A DNA stretch of 64,000 bases. It comes from Paraescarpia echinospica (lineage: Eukaryota > Annelida > Polychaeta > Sabellida > Siboglinidae). The DNA lies in NCBI GenBank assembly GCA_020002185.1, contig CM034544.1, positions 30,029,842 through 30,093,841 on the forward strand, read 5' to 3'. The position numbers and the translations under genes were made by a program. The notes under the pieces are model-generated. The model was not told the origin of the DNA. It did not search any database and worked only from the letters and a program-made list of their open reading frames with translations. Of the stretch, positions 23,001-35,000 are shown one piece after another. Position 1 is the stretch's first letter. Each line of letters starts with the position of its first letter.

Positions 23001-26000
23001 AGCTTCAAGCTGTGGCCTGAAGCTGCAGGTGATTATGGAAATGACGCTGTGGCCACACTCAACAACCATTTTGGCCCTGTGCTTCGCGACGCTGGCATCG
23101 ATACTGCCAGTGTGGAGACGGAGTGGACACTTCTGAAGATGATCCTGTATGAACAGTCCCCAGACGTGCGACAGCTGACATGGTCTAGTGTCAATGCAGC
23201 CCACCAGGCAGAGTATGGAAACATACTTGGGCTTGTTGACGCCATTCTGACTCTGCCATCCGGTCAGTCCTGAAGGCAGATCGACTGACTGATCTGTTGA
23301 CCATTCAGCTGAGTTCACCAGACATCGCTGCATTCGAACCGAAGGAAGCAATCGAGCTGTGGAGTGCTGGTGGAGCCCGGAGGCCAGACACTCAGCCGCT
23401 TAGGCCAAGGCCCGACTGTAGTAGTTACACTGACAGCAGTGACACCGACTGTGATGACAGTAGTGCCTCCGACTCTGAGTGACACTGACTGACTGACAGG
23501 CAGTGTTAACGCCAGGCCTGGATGACACTGTGGTTTTTTGTGTTTTAAATAAAATTGTTGTGACCTAAATTTGTGCTATGTTTTTTATTTGCAGGACTAG
23601 TAAACCTTTTGGCGGACTACTAAACTTTTGTCTTTACTAGTCCTGCTGTCTAGTAAAATAAATGCTGAAGTTCTACCCCTGCTTCCAGTCCTTTTGTTCA
23701 ACTAATCCCTTTTCCCACAACATATGTCACACCTCAATGTGGCTGGCTGGTGAAAGTGTGACTAATCTGTAATTGGTCACTGGCAGAGGCTTGGGTCAAC
23801 AGACACAGCACCCTCTAGACCCCTGGACAGCTGTGCCTACATTCTAAGGGGTCATCCTGAAACAACCACATGTCAACCATTAGAAGAGTTGACATAGTTC
23901 TGCTATATACAAGAAATCTGTATTTCATTGAATCATTCTATTTTCATCAGCATATAGTAGAACATACATTTGCAAGAAAATGTCTACATCATCATCACTA
24001 AGGTTGTAAATTTCACCAGCTGCCATATCAAGTCCCTTATAATTATGACTAACAGTGTTCAAAATCATTCAAGTAAATAGCAAATAACAAAGGAGACAAG
24101 TTTTCTCCTTGCCATACCTCTACATCACATGAGAAGAAGGCTGACACAGCCTGGCCCTGTTTTATACATGATTTAGCATTTTTGTACATGTTGTATACAA
24201 CTTTCAACACATTACCATTAATACCGCATGAAATTATCTTAGACCACAGTGAGGACCGGTCTACTAAATCAAATGGTTTCTTATAATGGATGAAGGCACA
24301 ATAAAGCCTTCTGCGTCGAGACAAATACAATTTAACCACCAAGTGCAAAACAAATATATGATCAAGAGTGGAATACCCCTCTCTGAACCCTGCCTGTCTT
24401 CACCTATTACATTCGCTTCGTGTAGGTATGTGGTCAGTCTGGTGTTAATGGAGGCTGTAAACAACTTGCCTATGCAGCTTAATAGTGTAATGCCACGATA
24501 GTTGTCTGGGTCATCTATTGACCCCTTCTTTTTGTATATAGGCTTAATGATCCCAATACACCAATCTGTTGACACAATGCCAGATAATAGAACTAGGTTA
24601 AACATCTTAACAATAACTGTAATTAGTTTTGTGGGGCTGTTTAGGGCACCTCAAAATGCTAATTTTCCTAGTATTTCCTTACTGCACTGGGCATCCCCGG
24701 GTTAAACTCGGGTTGGGCTAAACCTCCATTTTGGGCTAAACTGGATTAAACCCGGGTTAAACTATTTTTAACATTCAGAACTATGTAGCATTTCTGAACA
24801 ATCACTAAGGATTAATGAACACTTGTGCACAATGTCACCCACTTGGGACTGAGGGGCAGGTTTAATTGATCTATTCAGCAATGAGCCAGCGTGCAGCCAC
24901 ATTTGTCACCAGGGGGCGACACTACCGTACCGGCACTACCATCTCACACGAAAACGAGGCACGGCATGTTCGCGCAGTAAATGTTCGGACAATTATTCGC
25001 AACGACGCACATAAATAGAATCTAATTTACAATGCCTACAAGGTGTGCGGTACCCGAGTGTTCTCATCGGGGAGGCCATCAGTTCCCAGCTGACATAGAG
25101 CTTAGGAATAAGTGGGTACATGCGATTCGATGTGCTGCTGACAAGAAGGGGTTCTTAGGTTCTTAGGTATTGCTTCTCCACACAGCCCCTTCTGGGGCTA
25201 ACCTAGGAGATGTGCAGTGCACATTGCAAAGGGTGCGTGAAACTGAATTTGACAAATAATTTTAAAATAAAATAAAACAAATAAGTATGTAAAACAAGTG
25301 CAATAATTTGTGCAGGTTAAAAACACAGTCTCTACCTATAGTCTGGTAAGGTGGGCTGGAGCAACAAGGTGGATGGTGCTCAGAGCTTGTTGGAATGGGC
25401 GTAGTGTGGGTAGGCTTATTGTTTCTGGGGGGAGTAGATTCCAAGCTCTTATAACTCTAGGATAGAATGAGTAAGCATATGTATTTATGCGTGCATGTAT
25501 TTGTATATATTTGTTTGGATCACTGTTTCGTGTACAGGAGCATGGGACTATAAGATGTTGTGGTAGGGTAATGTTCAGGAGGTTGTGTTTTATTTTGTAG
25601 AAGAAGGTAAGTTGGTGTTGTAATTGTCTTCTTTCTAGAGTCTGCCAACCAAGTTTATTTATGAGGCTGGTTACACTTGTTGTGCGGCGGTGGTCATTTA
25701 AAGTAAATCTAGCTGCGCTTCTTTGGATTTTTTCAAGGGTATCAATGTTATTTTGTGTATAGGGATTCCAGGCTACAGCTCCGTACTCTAGTTTTGGCCT
25801 TACTAACATATTGTAGGCTGTTTCCTTAACTTTAGATGTTGCAGGGTGGAGAGAGCGTTTAAGGAGGCCAAGTGTTCTAGCAGATTGAGATGCAGTGGTG
25901 TTAACATGCTTTGTCCATGACAGTTTGGAATCTATTGTGATGCCAAGATAGGGGTGTGAATCGTCTTGGGAAACTGGTTGGTTTGAGATGGTGTAAGTGA

Positions 26001-29000
26001 AGAGGCTTGGTTTGTGTTTATGGGTAATTCTGAGAAGTTGACACTGGGATATTGAAGTTCATTTGCCACTTGTCTGTCCAGTAGGCTAGTTTGTTTAGAT
26101 CTGTTTGAAGGATGTTATGGTCTGCAGGTGTTTGGATTTCTCTATATAGGATCGAGTCATCGGCAAAGAGTGATAGTTGAGTTGATTGAATTGGTGATGT
26201 CATTTATGTACAGCAGGAAGAGGACCGGGCCAAGGACTGAGCCTTGGGGTACGCCGGAGATGACATTTGCAGAAGCTGAGTGGGAACCATTTATTGATAC
26301 AATCTGGGTGCGGTTTGATAGAAATGACGTTATCCATTGTAGTGTGTGACCTGTGATACCATAGTAGTTTAATTTATTGAGAAGTCGTTTGTGGGGAACC
26401 TTGTCGAAAGCTTTGGAAAAATCGAGGAGGATGACGTCTATTTGTTTCTGGTCGTTCATAGAGGAATCCCAGTCATGGACTGCTTCCACAAGCTGTGTTT
26501 GGCAGGATAGTCCAGTTTGGAATCCCTGCTGGTGATGGAGGATAACGTTGTTAGCACTGAGGTGTTTCCACATGTGACGAAGAACGATATGCTCCATCTC
26601 CTTGCACAGAATGCATGACAGGGAAATTGGTCTATAGTTTACGGGATCACTTTTGCTGCCTTTCTTGTATACTGGGGTGACAAGAGCTGTGGTCCAGGCT
26701 TGTGGGAGTTTGCTGGAGGTGTATGATTGCTGGAATATGTGTTGTATTATTGTAGATATTTCTCTGGCAGTCTTCTTTAATACTTTTGCTGGGATTTCAT
26801 CTGGTCCTGATGCCTTGTTTGGTGTTAGAGCTTCAAGCTGTTTTATGATGCCATTTATTCCGATATTAAGTGTTTGGATTGAAGGGAATGGTGATGGGCC
26901 TTTAGTTGGGATAGGAAGTTGTTCTTTGGTGAAAACTGATTTGAAGTGGTCATTTAGTGTGTTTGCTTTGTCGTGATCAGTTGTTTGCATCTTGCCATTT
27001 GCTTTTAATGTTGGGATGCCAAGGATTTCAGTTTTTGTTTGTTTAATGAAGGACCAGAATCGCTTAGGGTTTGTGGTGAGGCTTTCACCTATGATGTTAT
27101 TGATGTAGCTGTTGTAGGATTTGGTTATTTCTTTGTTGACTTCTTTTCTTAGGTTCTTGAAGTGTTCCCAGTTTTTGTTTTTCTTTGTTTTCTTAGCATT
27201 AGCATGAGTTTTGTCCCGTTTTCTTTGTAGTCTGATTATGTTTTTTGTGATCCAGTGTAAATGCGGTTTTAATTTTGTCATGCGGCTAGGGATAGATTGT
27301 TCTATCAGTTGAGTGTAGTTTTGGTGAAAAAGTTCCAATTTGTATCAATGTCTAGGTTATCAGGATTTCAGGCAAAGTACTTTTGAGCAAGAAGGGTACA
27401 GTTTGATCTGAGGGCTTCCCAGTTAGCAGACTTAAAGTTGTACACTTTGTGTGGAGGTTTGGTTTTCTTCATTGGGTTCATATTAATGTGAAAGAGAACA
27501 TCTTCGTGATCGCTCATGCCTGTCTCTGTGTTTACACTAGATATAAGGGCGGGGTTTGATGTAAGTACAAGGTCAAGGATATTTCCAGAGTCTAGTCGGG
27601 TCGGTTCATTTACCATATTTGTTAAACCATATTCACTGACTATTTCAAGTAGTTTGTTGTGTTTTGTTGCTGTCTGTTGGTTTGTTGTACAGAGGTTTTC
27701 CCAGTTGATGTCTGGTAGGTTTAGGTCCCCGGCGATTATAACTGATGGAGGAAGTTTGCAGCCACGGTAGAGGATAGCCAGGGATTCATGTAGGGCTTCC
27801 AGGGATGTTGTATGATCATTTGGGGGTCTGTAGTAGGATGCCAAATAGATGGCTTTGTTATGAAAGAAGTGTACTTTAGTCCAGACTATTTCACATGTAG
27901 TATTCAGTTTATTTTGGGGGTCTGCAATGATGTCATTTCTCAGTGCTATCAGAACACCACCTCCATGAGTGTTGCGGTCCTTTCTGATTGCATCATAGTT
28001 TGTGGGGAGAAAAGAATATGTGGGGATGCTTGAATCAAGTTTGGTTTCCACTAGAAAGAGTATGTCAGAGTTTGTTGAATCTATTGTTGCCTGAAGTTGG
28101 GATACTTTGGCTGTTCTCTTGACACTGTTGCAGTTGATCAGCATGGCTTTTAGTTTAGATTTTGTTTTAGTGTTTGCTCGGTGGGGGGTAGATGTATTTG
28201 CTGGATTAGGTGCAAATGTAGGGTTTTGGTCATCCATGCTATTTGTGTAGTTACTGCTGTCTGAAAGAGACTGCAGAACTGAGTATTGGTTTGATGTGGT
28301 TATGTTGCTTGAGAATAGACATCTGGAATAGTTTGGGAGCCCACAGCAAGAGCAAAACCATAGAACACTGTTGTGTTTTAATTGTTCATATGTGGTATCA
28401 TTTATTTGGACACACGAGGTGTGGTACCAGCAGTCACATTCATCACATTGGATGGCATGGTGATGTTCATGTACCACATGACTGCAGGTGCTACATGGGA
28501 AGTCTGGAGTGGAGGTTGACATGGGGCCAGGGTTTGGATGAAGGTCCCCTGCTTGCACTAGTAGTCCACAAATATACAGTAAGGACAGGCTGTGAGGTTT
28601 AGTTGGCATCATCTTGTTTTTCTTTGTAACTGTGAATTTCGGAAAGGATGGCAGCTTTCTTGTCAGCATTGTTGAAAGTGTTGGGACGCCATCCTCAATT
28701 ATGGAGTTTTGGTAGAGGTATCTATGCATGTTTGCAGCAACAAGGCATAGGGCTATGAGCAGTGTGAACTTCATGTCGAGGCCAGGGAGTTGATTGCGAA
28801 ATATACTGCCTTTGGATTAGCTAAAGTCGCATTTAAGTAGAATAAAAGTAAATAAAACTAAGCTGTTTTAAAACAGTGCAAGTGCAGGGTTTGGGCTGGT
28901 GCAAACACAAACAGGTAGATGGTAGGGTATATGAATATTAGTAAGTTTATGTCCTGGGCCGACTCAGGACTCAGGGTATTTTAAAACACAGGGGTACGTG

Positions 29001-32000
29001 ACAGTTGTACACCCGAAGGAGGGCCTGTTAGTAAGTTCAGGAGATGATAAAACAGAGGGGGGGATATTATTCCTTACATAGATGTTTCTAATCTAGAGCT
29101 ATTTCGATAATGCCTAGTTTATGTGACTGGTATAACTAATATTTAATGACTCAAGGTAATGTGCATTTATTTTGTAAGAGTGTGTCGATTATTTGAGTTG
29201 CTGTGGGGGCGATTTTGGTTTGGCGCGCTCTGCTTATTGTTTACAAATCCGCCATTTTGATATTAAAGTTTGTGTTGGTTATTAGGCAATATAATTTAGT
29301 GAACTATAACTTTGGACTACTTGATCGCAAATGTATTGATATGTACGTATTGTGATGATGCTACAAATGCTTGCATGTAAATTTGGAATGATGACAGTCT
29401 TTATAATTTGTGTTTTTAACAATAAACGTATGAGAATAAAACAAGAATCAACTACACCTGACGCATGCGCACTGATTGGTCGCGCTGGACTCCGAAGCTA
29501 TACATGGTCGTATGCTATAGTCACTTTTCACCAAGCGATTACATACAAGACAACGAGACATTACACGGTAATTATTTATTTTATTGTATGTACAGAATCA
29601 AATAATGATAGTAATAACATTATTTATAATGACAACTTACAATAAATTTATAAGACGTAGCAAGTCCAAGGACCACTCTCTCTTGGCCTGGGCTTGGTAA
29701 GTCATGACTGTTACCCATTTTTCAATGATTTATTAGAATAGTTGCTTAGTAAAATTAGTCTCAGATATCATCAGCCCTGGCCTATATGTACCCTATTGAA
29801 ATAATACTACACAGACGTAACACTATTATTTGAATATAAATAATGATGACAATGTCTAATATATGGATATTGTTTATTATCAATACAACAGCAATGCCAG
29901 TGGCAGTGCCAGTGGTAGATAGTCATTGATGATACTGACGGGCAGGGATAGTCCCTGAAGTTGAAGAATCGGTTATGATTAATGATTATTTGTCTAGATT
30001 TATTCTTGGAAAACTGACTAGATGGGTGGATATCTTCTAAGTTATGTATATATATATATATATAATTATCTATATATAGAGAGAGAGCGAGAAAGAAAGA
30101 GAGGGGGGAGAGAGAGTGGGCGGGTTTTTCTCATCTGATACAAAAGCATGGGGTCTGCTTTCAGGCACCCCACGCACACGTCGCACATTACAGAAAAATG
30201 CTGTGCCATCAGTATTTCAATGGGTACATCCGACTGTGCGAAGAAACGGACAGCATGAGCAAAACTTTGCATGTCCGTAGAAGAACCAACATTCGATCCC
30301 AATCTGGATGTGCAGGAGATAGTGATTGACGACAACCCCATCACTGTCGACGAGGAAGCTGCCACACCCTGTTCTGTGCCAGTGGATGAAGCGATTCAGA
30401 CACCGCACTTCTCCAAGCTGTCCATCGAGGAACTGATGAGCAATCCGAAGATGCTCCAGTATTATACTGGTCTGGATGACTACCGTCATTTCCAGTATGT
30501 GCTCCAGAGCCTTATCCAGCAGCTCATTACCTGGAGTACCGTTGGAAAACGCCGCAGAAGATATCGGTTGAGAACCAGCTACTTCTAACACTGATCAAGC
30601 TGTGCCTCCACACACCAAACCAAGAACTTGCATTCTGGTTCAGTGTTTCAGAATTTACCATTGGAAACATTTTTGTCACCTGGATCAACTTTATGTTTTG
30701 TTCCTGGAAGGAACTAGACATTTGGCCAACTAAAGAACTGGTAAATGCATACATGCCAAGTGACTTCAAGTGCTTGTATGCAAGCACCCGGGTAATTGTT
30801 GCTGGTGTAGAAGTTCCCATAAAAAAGCCAGGAAAACCCACTGCACAGCAAGTGACATACTCCAGTTATAAAAACAGAAATACACTAAAAGCACTAATAG
30901 GCATCACACCAGGAGGACTGACCTCCTACATCACACCTGCATATGGAGGGTCTGCCAGTGATCGCATTCTTGTGGAGCGAGGAGACTTGCCACAGAAATG
31001 CGATCCTGGTGACTATCATGTCCAACAAAGGGTTCAATGTGCAGGACTTTTTTGTCTGCTTCATGTTGGGCAATCATTGAGCATGCACAGTTTCTAAAAC
31101 TGCATAAAACCGAACATAAAGGTCAAACAACATATGGTTATAAGTATCTTTATTCAAACACAGCTACCTGACTGCCTAAATTTAATTTATATAATTTTCT
31201 GGTTTATGCCCATTTATGACATTATTTATATACATTTCACCATATTTTATGCAGCAAAACAAAAAAGTTACTATGAAATTAATAAGAACATTAATTTTGA
31301 CTCCAGTAAGATTTTTTAATTTCACTTAAAGCATTTCAACCTGCAATGTGTAATGTGTCCTGCACATTGAACCCTTTGTCAGACATCATGATTTACCATT
31401 GCAAGTAAAAATGCTTGTTCAGATACTCCTTCCGGTAGTGGTCATGGAAGAATGTTTCTAATCTGGTTAACATGTCATTTACAAAGATGTCATCATACGG
31501 AACATCAACGATGACTAGGTCTACCAGGGTGAAAATCACCAGATGACATTTGGTTTTGTTGGTAATGTGCATGTTTCCTTGCACCTGATATATGTAAACA
31601 TGATTTTAAATTAAAACAAGTTTGCCATTTTTGGTAAGTCCCAAGTATGGCACTGCGACTGGTGTGATAGGCTTGTCCCAGGAGGCATAAGGGCATTTGA
31701 TCTCTATGACTGTTGTGTCATCTACAATGCCATCTGGAGAGCAGGCCAGATAAGGTCGCTCTGAACATATGACCAGGCCTGTTTTCTCAGTGTAACCTTT
31801 TAGTGCTATACTCTCATATTTCCTGCCATGTTCAAGTGGTGCAGCTGATACGCTTTTTGCCTGTAACCTTTTAGTGCTATACTCTCATATTTCCTGCCAT
31901 GTTCAAGTGGTGCAGCTGATACGCTTTTTGCCTGTAACCTTTTAGTGCTATACTCTCATATTTCCTGCCATGTTCAAGTGGTGCAGCTGATACGCTTTTT

Positions 32001-35000
32001 GCCTGTAACCTTTTAGTGCTATACTCTCATATTTCCTGCCATGTTCAAGTGGTGCAGCTGATATGCTTTTTGCCTGTTGTAGACTGCGGGCAAATTTGTC
32101 TGCATCAGTTCTCTCGGTGATTTTGCAGATTCTGCCAAATCGTGAGGCAGTCATGCGTTTTGTGCGCTCTGTATGCCACAAGCCTACTACCACCTGCCCT
32201 CTTGTGTTTTGTGCGCTCTGTATGCCACAAGCCTACTACCACCTGCCCTCTTGTGTTTTGTGTGCTCTGTATGCCACAAGCCTACAACCGCCTGCCCTCT
32301 TGTGTTTTGTGTGCTCTGTATGCCACAAGCCTACAACCGCCTGCCCTCTTGTGTTTTGTGTGCTCTGTATGCCACAAGCCTACAACCGCCTGCCCTCTTG
32401 TGTTTTGTGTGCTCTGTATGCCACAAGCCTACAACCGCCTGCCCTCTTGTGTTTTGTGTGCTCTGTATGCCACAAGCCTACAACCGCCTGCCCTCTTGTG
32501 TTTTGTGTGCTCTGTATGCCACAAGCCTACAACCGCCTGCCCTCTTGTGTTTTGTGTGCTCTGTATGCCACAAGCCTACAACCGCCTGCCCTCTTGTGTT
32601 TTGTGTGCTCTGTATGCCACAAGCCTACAACCGCCTGCCCTCTTGTGTTTTGTGCGCTCTGTATGCCACAAGCCTACAACCGCCTGCCCTCTTGTGTTTT
32701 GTGCGCTCTGTATGCCACAAGCCTACAACCGCCTGCCCTCTTGTGTTTTGTTTGATTTGTGTTCCCTGTTCTTGTTAAATGTTTGTGAGTGTGTCAACTT
32801 GTAAATAGTGTTTGGATGGTGTAAGTGGTCATTGTCAAATGCATGCATGTTTGCAGGAGTGGTGATGTGCATTAGAGCTGGGTTAACAGTTGATGAAGCT
32901 GCAAAATTTATAGTGGCATTGGTCACTCGTGTGTATGTTGTTTGGCTGTCCACTCGGTGTGCCAGTGGTTTTGGGTTAAAGTTGATATTGCTGTTGTTCA
33001 TGGACATGCCTTGACAGGTGACCCATTGTGTAGGCGGCGTGGCCTGTGGAAAGACTGCACAGTCTCTGTGCATGTCAGCTCTAGCTTCATTGCTTTACCC
33101 GATGCATTGTCTAACAATGGCAAGAAAGAAGCACAAATGTGTTTGCAGTGTGCATACGGGCCCATGCCAGCAGCACATTCACACTGTGTCTGCAGTATGT
33201 TGCCATGCTCGTCCAGGCTTAGGTCTATGGCATATGTGGTAGTGCGACGCATCTTGGCACGGCACTGTGTCTTCAAGAATGTTGTCCCATCCGTCTTGCA
33301 GAACCGCATGAAACGGATAAACCTGAAAGATGATTTATTAACTTAAATGTTCAGTGTACACTTGTTCACATGTGTAAAACAGATACCCCTAGAAGATAAT
33401 GCATCAGCTGAAATGTAGAAACTTTTCAGTATTGAAACTACTAGACACAAGGTTACCTGCTAAAATAAATGGCAACACCAAACATTCATAATAAGGAGGA
33501 CACTACTTAGGCCTCTGTTGCTCCTCTGCTGATCCCTCCTGCAGCCCTGCTGATCTCTATTTATAACAGACAGACAGACAGTATTTTTTTACCATCATAA
33601 GTGCATAAACTACAATATAATATTCATTGTAAGGTCAGGGAGGCTCCCATTAAGACAATGATATGCAGCTATCATGGGAGCCACCCTGCTGATGTAACTG
33701 GATAGTGGACTTTGTTCTGATCAATGAGGTGGCTCTGAGTGGTGTGGCCAGCTAGAAATCTGTGTATTGGTCTAGCCTAGGCACTCTGCCTGCCATTGTA
33801 AAGCACCCTACCCAACCTTTATAAGGATGTAAGAAAACAATGTTACAATTTTTCCAACTTATCACTCATTTGGTCAGCCGGGTTCACATATACATAGACA
33901 TTTTAGTCCAAAGGACTTCAGGGCCTCTAGGCCCATTATTTATAATACATTGTTGTGAATTGTATATTTTATCTAAAGTTGTACGGACGTGGATGTAGGT
34001 GTGTGTGTATGTCGAAGTGACATGTATTGTATAATGACTCATCTATCATAGTAAATATTGTGAGGTATTGTATTATTACAACCTAAGATTTACACCATTT
34101 TTCAGGCTGCTGGTACATCAGGTTATATGGATGAAGAGGAGTTATATGCAGGCATTTCACGACATGAAGACGGTACAAATCACGTTTCCCAAGGTCAGTT
34201 TATAAAAATGTGTTTCCTTTCTGTGTTTTTATTAATAATAATAAGGTAACTTCTTTTGCTCCTGAATCCTCGCAAACCAAGCTCAGAGGCACATTAATAC
34301 AAAAGGGTTAGTTAATATCAGGATCGATAAGCCATATTAAAGTCGTCAACAGATGGATAGATAATCCAGGTAGCTGTAAGGCATCCTCACACGCCAGGGG
34401 TCGCTGCTGTTGATTACGTCAGTGCCAGCCAGCAGTATCCCCTGACTGATCGCTTTGCGAAACTCTGAATTTAAGCTCAGCGTATGAAATCGCTCATTAG
34501 ATCAGTGGATCTCGGCAGGTCAGGTGGTCATAATAAGATTAATTACATGCAATGTTTAGGAAGTAGAAGCAATTATTCAAATACACAATACCGCTCAGCT
34601 GCTTGTGCTAATGGGCGAACGGGTCATTATATACAGTCGCGCCTCGTTATAACGCGCCCCGTTATAACGCGGATTCGGTTATAACGCGGTCGGTCGTGGA
34701 CCCCGAATTTCTGCCGCCAGGGGGGAAATTGGCGCTAGGTCATCGAGTTATTTCAGCGTCCACGGACACCGCACTGATCTATTATACTAAAATGCGATTT
34801 ACGGCACGCTGTAATAACTATCAACTTGTTTTGTTTAACGTCATCCTTGTATTTGTAAACACTACAGGTGCAATTGTAACAATCAATAAATGCAACGTAG
34901 GCCCTACAACAGGACAAAGAATGTGGAGCGAGTTGTTGAGCTTTATTTTGAGCGGACATCAGTCGTATTTTAGCTTTAGCTTCGGCCGCACCAACTTGTA

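Larger units (their letters stand above)
31391..33325 (-). pseudogene. SWIM zinc finger - YqaJ-type nuclease of the ISL2EU element
   Basis: Exon start at 33325 after a CATCTTTCAG acceptor. SWIM finger: TQCECAAGMGPYAHCKHICA (C-x-C ... C-x-H). After a frameshift near 33000 a linker (PANMHAFDNDH) follows. Next is a 12-fold 49-bp expansion of the codons around TRGQ and LWHTERTK, then ASRFGRICKITERTDADKFA and PLEHGRKYESIA repeated by a 71-bp fourfold expansion. Beyond these come CSERPYLACSPDGIVDD and VIEIKCPYASW, the Asp and Glu-x-Lys of the nuclease active site. An in-frame stop lies just before YQVQGNMHITNK, and the frame ends at 31391. In ISL2EU elements this nuclease is thought to assist transposition. 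Active-site residues remain but the gene is broken several times. Confidence 0.8.
24690..33500 (+). mobile_element. ISL2EU-type DNA transposon (THAP-DDE transposase plus SWIM-YqaJ nuclease)
   Basis: A THAP-domain exon (25032, +) and a DDE transposase (30271-31105, +) face a convergent gene with SWIM zinc finger and YqaJ-type nuclease (33325-31391, -). This pair, with THAP on the transposase and a YqaJ nuclease as second protein, is the known gene content of ISL2EU/IS4EU elements. A CR1-like LINE (25250-28800) interrupts it. Candidate left end: CCCCGGGTTAAAC with repeated GGGTTAAAC/GGGCTAAAC motifs at 24697-24772. I could not find a matching right terminus, so both limits are approximate. All genes are broken. 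Confidence 0.75.

Noticed and set aside
22263..23351. Several antisense frames of 70-200 codons over the hAT transposase
   Set aside because: Shadows of the transposase coding sequence; the plus strand has the family motifs.
32063..32804. Three overlapping plus-strand frames of 201-230 codons
   Set aside because: They arise from the 49-bp tandem repeat, which is open in all frames. The meaningful reading is the minus-strand nuclease gene.
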